Positions 60,646 through 64,000 of a stretch of 64,000 nt of DNA are shown piece by piece. Each line of letters starts with the position of its first letter. The stretch's first letter is position 1. The notes beneath the pieces are model-generated. The model ran no database searches and had not been told where the DNA came from. It saw only the letters and a list, made by a program, of their open reading frames with translations. The position numbers and the translations under genes are program-made. The stretch comes from Actinocorallia herbida (lineage in GTDB: Bacteria; Actinomycetota; Actinomycetes; Streptosporangiales; Streptosporangiaceae): positions 3,100,001 through 3,164,000 of the forward strand of contig NZ_RJKE01000001.1 in assembly GCF_003751225.1 (NCBI RefSeq), read 5' to 3'.

Positions 60646-61282
60646 GGATCACCACAAGGTCGTCGCGGTCCTGCCCCGGCTCGATGAGCCCGCGGGCGAG
60701 GAGATCGGAGGTCCTGGGCCCGATGATCGGACCGAACCGCTCGGGCTCGCGGTGCACGACCGCCGCGCGCAGGCCCGCGGCGCGGAGCGCGGCCAGGGTC
60801 CGGCCGACGCCGCAGAGGTCGGAGTGGACCAGGAGCAGGACGCCTCCCGGCGTGAGGAGGTCGGCGGCCCCGGCGCAGATGCGGTCCACCGCGGCGCGTC
60901 CGTCCGGACCCGCGTCCCAGGCAAGGGCCCTGCCGTGCCTGCGCGGACGCCCGCGGGCGCGCGGCACGTAGGGCGGGTTCGCGGTGATGAGGTCGAAGCG
61001 CTCACCGGTGACGGGCGCGAACAGGTCGCCGCACCGCACCCGCACCCGGAGTCGTCGGAGAAAGCCGTTCAGCGCCGCGCAGAGCACCGCCCTGCGCGAG
61101 ATGTCGACGGCGGTCACCCGGGCCGCCCCGCGCCGCGCCGCGGCGATCGCCACCCGCCCGGTCCCGGTGCACAGGTCCAGCGCCCGCGCGCCCGGCGGCA
61201 TGGCGACCTCGCCCACGGCCCGGCACAGGATCCAGGTGTCCCGGCGCGGCCGGTAGACCCCAGGCAGCCGGACAAGCCTCAT
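60629..61282 (-). CDS. HemK/PrmC-like N-methyltransferase
   Basis: A 217-residue SAM-dependent methyltransferase. Motif I is LDLCTGTGRVAIAAARRGA (35-53) and the catalytic NPPYVP is at 102-107. That motif marks methylation of amide nitrogen in Gln or of exocyclic amines (PrmC/HemK2 group). The PrmC helical N-domain is missing, as in Mtq2/HemK2-type proteins. ATG 61282 follows a run of decayed transporter sequence. It overlaps the CDGSH gene, so a common transcript is likely. Confidence 0.82.
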   Translation of the reverse strand: MRLVRLPGVYRPRRDTWILCRAVGEVAMPPGARALDLCTGTGRVAIAAARRGAARVTAVDISRRAVLCAALNGFLRRLRVRVRCGDLFAPVTGERFDLITANPPYVPRARGRPRRHGRALAWDAGPDGRAAVDRICAGAADLLTPGGVLLLVHSDLCGVGRTLAALRAAGLRAAVVHREPERFGPIIGPRTSDLLARGLIEPGQDRDDLVVIRAERR

Positions 61283-61289
61283 AAACCCG

Positions 61290-61480
61290 AGATACCGCAC
61301 ATATGACCAGGGGAAACACCTCGAGCGCCAGGACGGCGAGCCCGATCGGCACGTTGACGAGGAAACGGCCGCGCAGGCCGCGTCCGAACGGCCGACCGCG
61401 ATGATCACGCCGCCGACGAACCGGCCGAAGACCGCGGCGGTCCCCGGCATCAGCGCGATGCGTCCCGCCACTCTGCCCCC
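61290..61480 (-). pseudogene. MFS (DHA2) transporter remnant
   Basis: On the minus strand two frames together read transporter sequence: AAVFGRFVGGVIIAVG (about 61393-61440) and, in another frame, GRFLVNVPIGLAVLALEVF (about 61310-61370). The second is a classic DHA2 drug-exporter signature. The fragment is some 60 codons of a family that usually has more than 450, with a frame change. It lies directly upstream of the methyltransferase start and may supply its leader. Confidence 0.65.
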
Positions 61481-61510
61481 GCGGCCTCGGCGGGCCGGCG
61501 TGCCGGCGGG

Positions 61511-61945
61511 TCAGCGCGGGGGCATGGGCGGGTAGGGGATCCAGAAAGGCGGGTAGGCGATCGGGCTGCCGTCGGGATGGAAGTCGTGCCTGCGCAGCAT
61601 GCTCCGGCGCCTGTAGCCGAAGAGCCGAGGGAACAGCCTGTCCAGCGCGGTCTCGAGGAGGACCATGCCGACCGGGACGGTGACCGGCCACCAGATCGGT
61701 GGGCCGAGGTACTCGAACTCGCCGTACTGCAGGAACATGGCCACGGCGACCCCGAAGGGGATCAGCACGCCGTACACCACGAAGATGACCGGAAAGAGGA
61801 CGAGGGCCTGGCGGGTCGCGAACCCCGGGCGGAGCACGTCGTCGCGGACCCAGTACCGGTTCTGGTAGGGCACACGCACGCCGAGCAGGCGGTAGGCCAG
61901 GAGCCGGTGCAGCGCAGGGCGCACCGGCGCGGTCGGAGAGTACAT
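61511..61945 (-). CDS. Small membrane protein (possibly DUF5313-like)
   Basis: A 144-residue protein with two membrane segments (about 47-70, ALVLFPVIFVVYGVLIPFGV; 85-108, WWPVTVPVGMVLLETAL). The start HRLLAYRLLGVRVPYQNRYWVRDDVLRPGFATRQ resembles the N-part of DUF5313 proteins, and a short tail ends in YPPFWIPYPPMPPR. Function unknown. ATG 61945 is preferred; the frame opens at 62008. Confidence 0.6.
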   Translation of the reverse strand: MYSPTAPVRPALHRLLAYRLLGVRVPYQNRYWVRDDVLRPGFATRQALVLFPVIFVVYGVLIPFGVAVAMFLQYGEFEYLGPPIWWPVTVPVGMVLLETALDRLFPRLFGYRRRSMLRRHDFHPDGSPIAYPPFWIPYPPMPPR

Positions 61946-62054
61946 GCAAGGCTCCCGGGAGGTCCGGACGGTTCGGCGCCGATCCAGAAATCCCGGCAAA
62001 CCTCGCAAAGTGTATAAAACGCCACAATCAGACCTGCCGCGGTCGTGGCCGGGG

Positions 62055-62516
62055 TCAGTCCCGTGGGGACAGGTCGCGGGGATGGGGCTGGCCGGGCCGG
62101 AGGGCGACGATGGAGAACGAGAGCGTCGCGACCGCGGCGACGAGGTCGCGGCCCTCGTCCCGGACGGTGACCTCGACGACCGTGAGGTTCCGGCCGCGGC
62201 GCAGGACCCGCGCGGCGGCGACGGCCGGGCCGACCGAGACCGAGGACAGGTAGCGGATGTTCAAGTCGGCGGTGGCCGAACTCTCCCCGTCGCCGAGTCC
62301 GAGGGCGACGGCACGGGCCGCGGCCAGGTCGACGAGCGTGGCCACGAGCCCGCCCTGCAGCCCGCCCCTGGTGTTCACGACGCGCGGGGTGAGCGCCATC
62401 GCCATCGCGAGGTCCGCCCCTTCCGGCGCGGGCACGTCGTAGAGGCCCATCACCTCGAGCACATGGCCTTCCAGCTCGAAGGCGACGCCTCCGGCCCGTC
62501 CGTTCCCCTCCGCCAC
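62055..62516 (-). CDS. PaaI-family thioesterase (hotdog)
   Basis: A 153-residue single-hotdog thioesterase. The core is NTRGGLQGGLVATLVDLAAARAVA (the HGG motif has become GLQGG) with strands LNIRYLSSVSVGPAVAAARVLRRGRNLTVVEVTVRD. The missing His of HGG may change activity. GTG 62516 has GGGAGG at 5 bases; GTG 62531 or the ATG at 62588 are alternatives. Alone on the minus strand. Confidence 0.8.
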   Translation of the reverse strand: MAEGNGRAGGVAFELEGHVLEVMGLYDVPAPEGADLAMAMALTPRVVNTRGGLQGGLVATLVDLAAARAVALGLGDGESSATADLNIRYLSSVSVGPAVAAARVLRRGRNLTVVEVTVRDEGRDLVAAVATLSFSIVALRPGQPHPRDLSPRD

Positions 62517-62634
62517 CGCGACCTCCCGCACCCGGCCTCCGGCCCGCCCGGAAGCACCTTTCCCGAAATTCCAGAAGCATGCTCTCACGCCGTGTGAGCC
62601 CCATCCCGGGTGGTCGCCGCCTCCGGGCGTCCGG

Positions 62635-63459
62635 TCAGCCAGGAGTGACGTTCCGCCAGCGGGCCTCGCAGGCGGAATAGACGCCGAAGACGGTGAGCCC
62701 CGCGGCGACGACGGCGAGGAGCCACGGGCCGAACGGGGCCGCGGCCAGCTCCCGGAGGGTTCCGTCGACGCCTTCGGCCTTGCCGGGGTCGACGGTCGCG
62801 CCCGCGTACGCGAGGAACACGCCGACGCCGGTGAAGACCGTGCAGCGCGCGGCGTAACCGACCCGGCCCAGCGTCTCCACCACGGGCCTGGCCTGCCCCG
62901 ACACGTGAAGCTTATCCATGAAGTCGCGCTTCACCACCGACTTGTACGCCATCCACAGCGCGCCGCCGACGAGCACGACGCCCGCGAGCAGGACCAGCCA
63001 GCGGCCGCCCGGCAGATCGTGCATCGCCCGTCCGGTGAGGTCGCGCGACTGCTCGTCGGAGGACTTCTGGCCGCGCGCCCCGAGGACGAACAGCAGGGTC
63101 GTCGTGCCGAGCCCGGTGTAGAAGACGCCGCGTCCGAGCGACATCGCGCGGGCGGACGCCTTGTGCCCGTCGGGTCCCGCGGCGCCGAACGCGGCCTCGG
63201 CCAGCCGCCACAGCGCGAGCCCGAACAGCCCCGCGACGAGCAGCCACAGCATCACCTCGCCGCCGGGCTGCCGGGCCAGCGTCTGCACCGCGCCGGAACT
63301 GTCGGCCTCCTGCCCGCCGGCGCCGAATGCGACGCGCAGTGCCAGCACCCCCATGAGCAGGTACAACACCCCTCTGCCGGCGAGCCCCAGCCGCGCCGCG
63401 GCCCCCATCGCACTGCCGCGCGACGCGCTTCGCACACTCCGTTCCGCGTTCGTAACCAT
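62635..63459 (-). CDS. DUF1206 membrane protein
   Basis: A 274-residue membrane protein with three repeats of the DUF1206 unit, each two helices with the pattern LGLAGRGVLYLLMGVLALR, SLGRGVFYTGLGTTTLLF and GRVGYAARCTVFTGVGVFLAY. The family is widespread in actinomycetes and uncharacterised. ATG 63459 is clear. Upstream is an AT-rich promoter-like stretch (63480-63520). Confidence 0.87.
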   Translation of the reverse strand: MVTNAERSVRSASRGSAMGAAARLGLAGRGVLYLLMGVLALRVAFGAGGQEADSSGAVQTLARQPGGEVMLWLLVAGLFGLALWRLAEAAFGAAGPDGHKASARAMSLGRGVFYTGLGTTTLLFVLGARGQKSSDEQSRDLTGRAMHDLPGGRWLVLLAGVVLVGGALWMAYKSVVKRDFMDKLHVSGQARPVVETLGRVGYAARCTVFTGVGVFLAYAGATVDPGKAEGVDGTLRELAAAPFGPWLLAVVAAGLTVFGVYSACEARWRNVTPG

Positions 63460-63727
63460 AGGTGATCCCTGCCCCAGGTCAGGGTAAAAAAACCCAAAAC
63501 ACCTCAATCGGTTACATGTCACCCACGCAGGCTTTCTTGATCGTTATCGTCGCGGCCGACCCGAACGTGGTCATCGTCCGGATGATGAGACCCACCTCGA
63601 GAAGGGGGCCGGTCGTTCCGGCCCCCTGTCCCGTGCCATGCCTTCTTTGCCGGTTCGCGGTATCCGGCGGGCCGCGCTCAGGGGAACGAATCATGGGCGT
63701 GGTCCAGCCGATTCCCGAGGAGATGCC
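63460..63727. promoter_or_regulatory. Divergent gap with a strong hairpin
   Basis: A 268-bp gap between the DUF1206 and alkylsulfatase genes. GGGGGCCGG (63604-63612) and CCGGCCCCC (63618-63626) form a perfect 9-bp stem with a 5-base loop, 102 bases upstream of the alkylsulfatase start. It may be a terminator of an unseen small transcript or a leader structure. Confidence 0.45.
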
Positions 63728-64000
63728 GTGGCCGTCCTGCCGTCGTTCGCCGACCGGACCGACTTCCACTCCGCCGAGCGCGGGTTCGTCGGGACCACCT
63801 CGGATCAGGTGATCAAGGACGCCCAGGGCCGCGTCGTCTGGGACTTCGCGGCCTACGCCTTCCTCGACGGCGAGTGCCCGGACACGGTGCATCCGAGCCT
63901 GTGGCGGCAGTCCAGGCTCACCGCCAAGCACGGCCTCTACCGGGTCGCCGAGGGCGTCTACCAGGTGCGCGGCTTCGACCTGTCCAACGTGACCTTCATC
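63728..64000 (+). CDS. Alkyl/aryl sulfatase (SdsA1/BDS1-like), 3' end outside window
   Basis: Ninety-one codons are present. The start AVLPSFADRTDFHSAERGFVG, GRVVWDFAAYAFLDGECPDTVHPSLWRQSRL and GVYQVRGFDLSNVTFI are typical of MBL-fold alkylsulfatases, which cut sulfate from alkyl sulfates such as SDS and release it for growth. The MBL metal motif and the dimerisation and SCP2-like domains lie beyond the window. GTG 63728 has GAGGAGAT upstream. It fits the sulfur-scavenging theme of the region. Confidence 0.85.
   Translation, partial: MAVLPSFADRTDFHSAERGFVGTTSDQVIKDAQGRVVWDFAAYAFLDGECPDTVHPSLWRQSRLTAKHGLYRVAEGVYQVRGFDLSNVTFI

Overview
The window is very GC-rich, with G/C-biased third codon positions, frequent GTG/TTG starts, many 4-bp ATGA/GTGA gene overlaps, NarL-type two-component systems, a SARP/BTAD regulator, a mycothiol-type DinB protein and several SUKH, pentapeptide and DUF1206 proteins. 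This fits the chromosome of a large-genome filamentous actinomycete. The gene content looks most like Streptosporangiales/Thermomonosporaceae (Actinomadura- or Actinocorallia-like), but that placement is an inference. No rRNA, tRNA, CRISPR array, integrase or replication origin is visible. Genes are close-packed and mostly chromosomal accessory functions.

Layout. 1-7.3 kb: the 3' part of a histidine kinase that reads into a decayed alpha/beta hydrolase, a hydrolase, a tandem-repeat block, an NAD(P)-binding protein, a DinB protein, a zinc-finger protein and a secreted GH16 glucanase with lectin-like modules. 7.3-13 kb: a kelch lipoprotein divergent from the glucanase with a perfect palindrome between them, a membrane pentapeptide protein, a lipoate ligase and a membrane NACHT ATPase of lower GC. 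13.2-24.6 kb: a LysR regulator divergent from a seven-gene operon for organosulfur uptake and desulfurisation (three SfnB/DszC-type flavoenzymes, one DszA/NtaA-type monooxygenase and a peptide-type ABC transporter), ended by a strong hairpin. 24.6-30.6 kb: a SUKH protein, a Ser/Thr kinase, a decayed TnpB element and an MDR-family oxidoreductase with a MerR regulator. 31-36.6 kb: an ankyrin lipoprotein, an HbpS-SenS-SenR-like redox/haem sensing set, a Nudix hydrolase, a VOC remnant, a zinc ribbon and a membrane-anchored hydrolase. 36.7-42 kb: a BTAD regulator, 1-Cys peroxiredoxin, an SQR-like flavoprotein, a repeat block and a thioesterase. 42.3-45.9 kb: a GntR regulator divergent from rhodanese, ThiM and an SsuD-like monooxygenase. 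45.9-49 kb: small accessory genes. 49-54.7 kb: a Rieske oxygenase/decarboxylase-like/amidohydrolase/SDR/TetR operon divergent from another TetR. 54.8-58 kb: a duplicated SpoIIAA-like protein, a collagen-like secreted protein and an orphan CtaD. 58.3-61.3 kb: a YbdK-like ligase coupled to a haem-oxygenase-fold metalloenzyme, facing a CDGSH protein and a methyltransferase. 61.3-64 kb: an MFS remnant, membrane proteins, a thioesterase and the start of an alkylsulfatase.

How the genes work together. Sulfur handling recurs: the organosulfur operon, the rhodanese/ThiM/SsuD operon, an SQR-like flavoprotein and an alkylsulfatase. Redox and metal sensing recurs as well: HbpS/SenS/SenR, peroxiredoxin, CDGSH and the haem-oxygenase-fold enzyme. 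The best candidates for undescribed biology are the ligase/metalloenzyme/CDGSH/methyltransferase cluster, the rhodanese-ThiM-SsuD operon and the Rieske catabolic operon with its 28-codon leader ORF.
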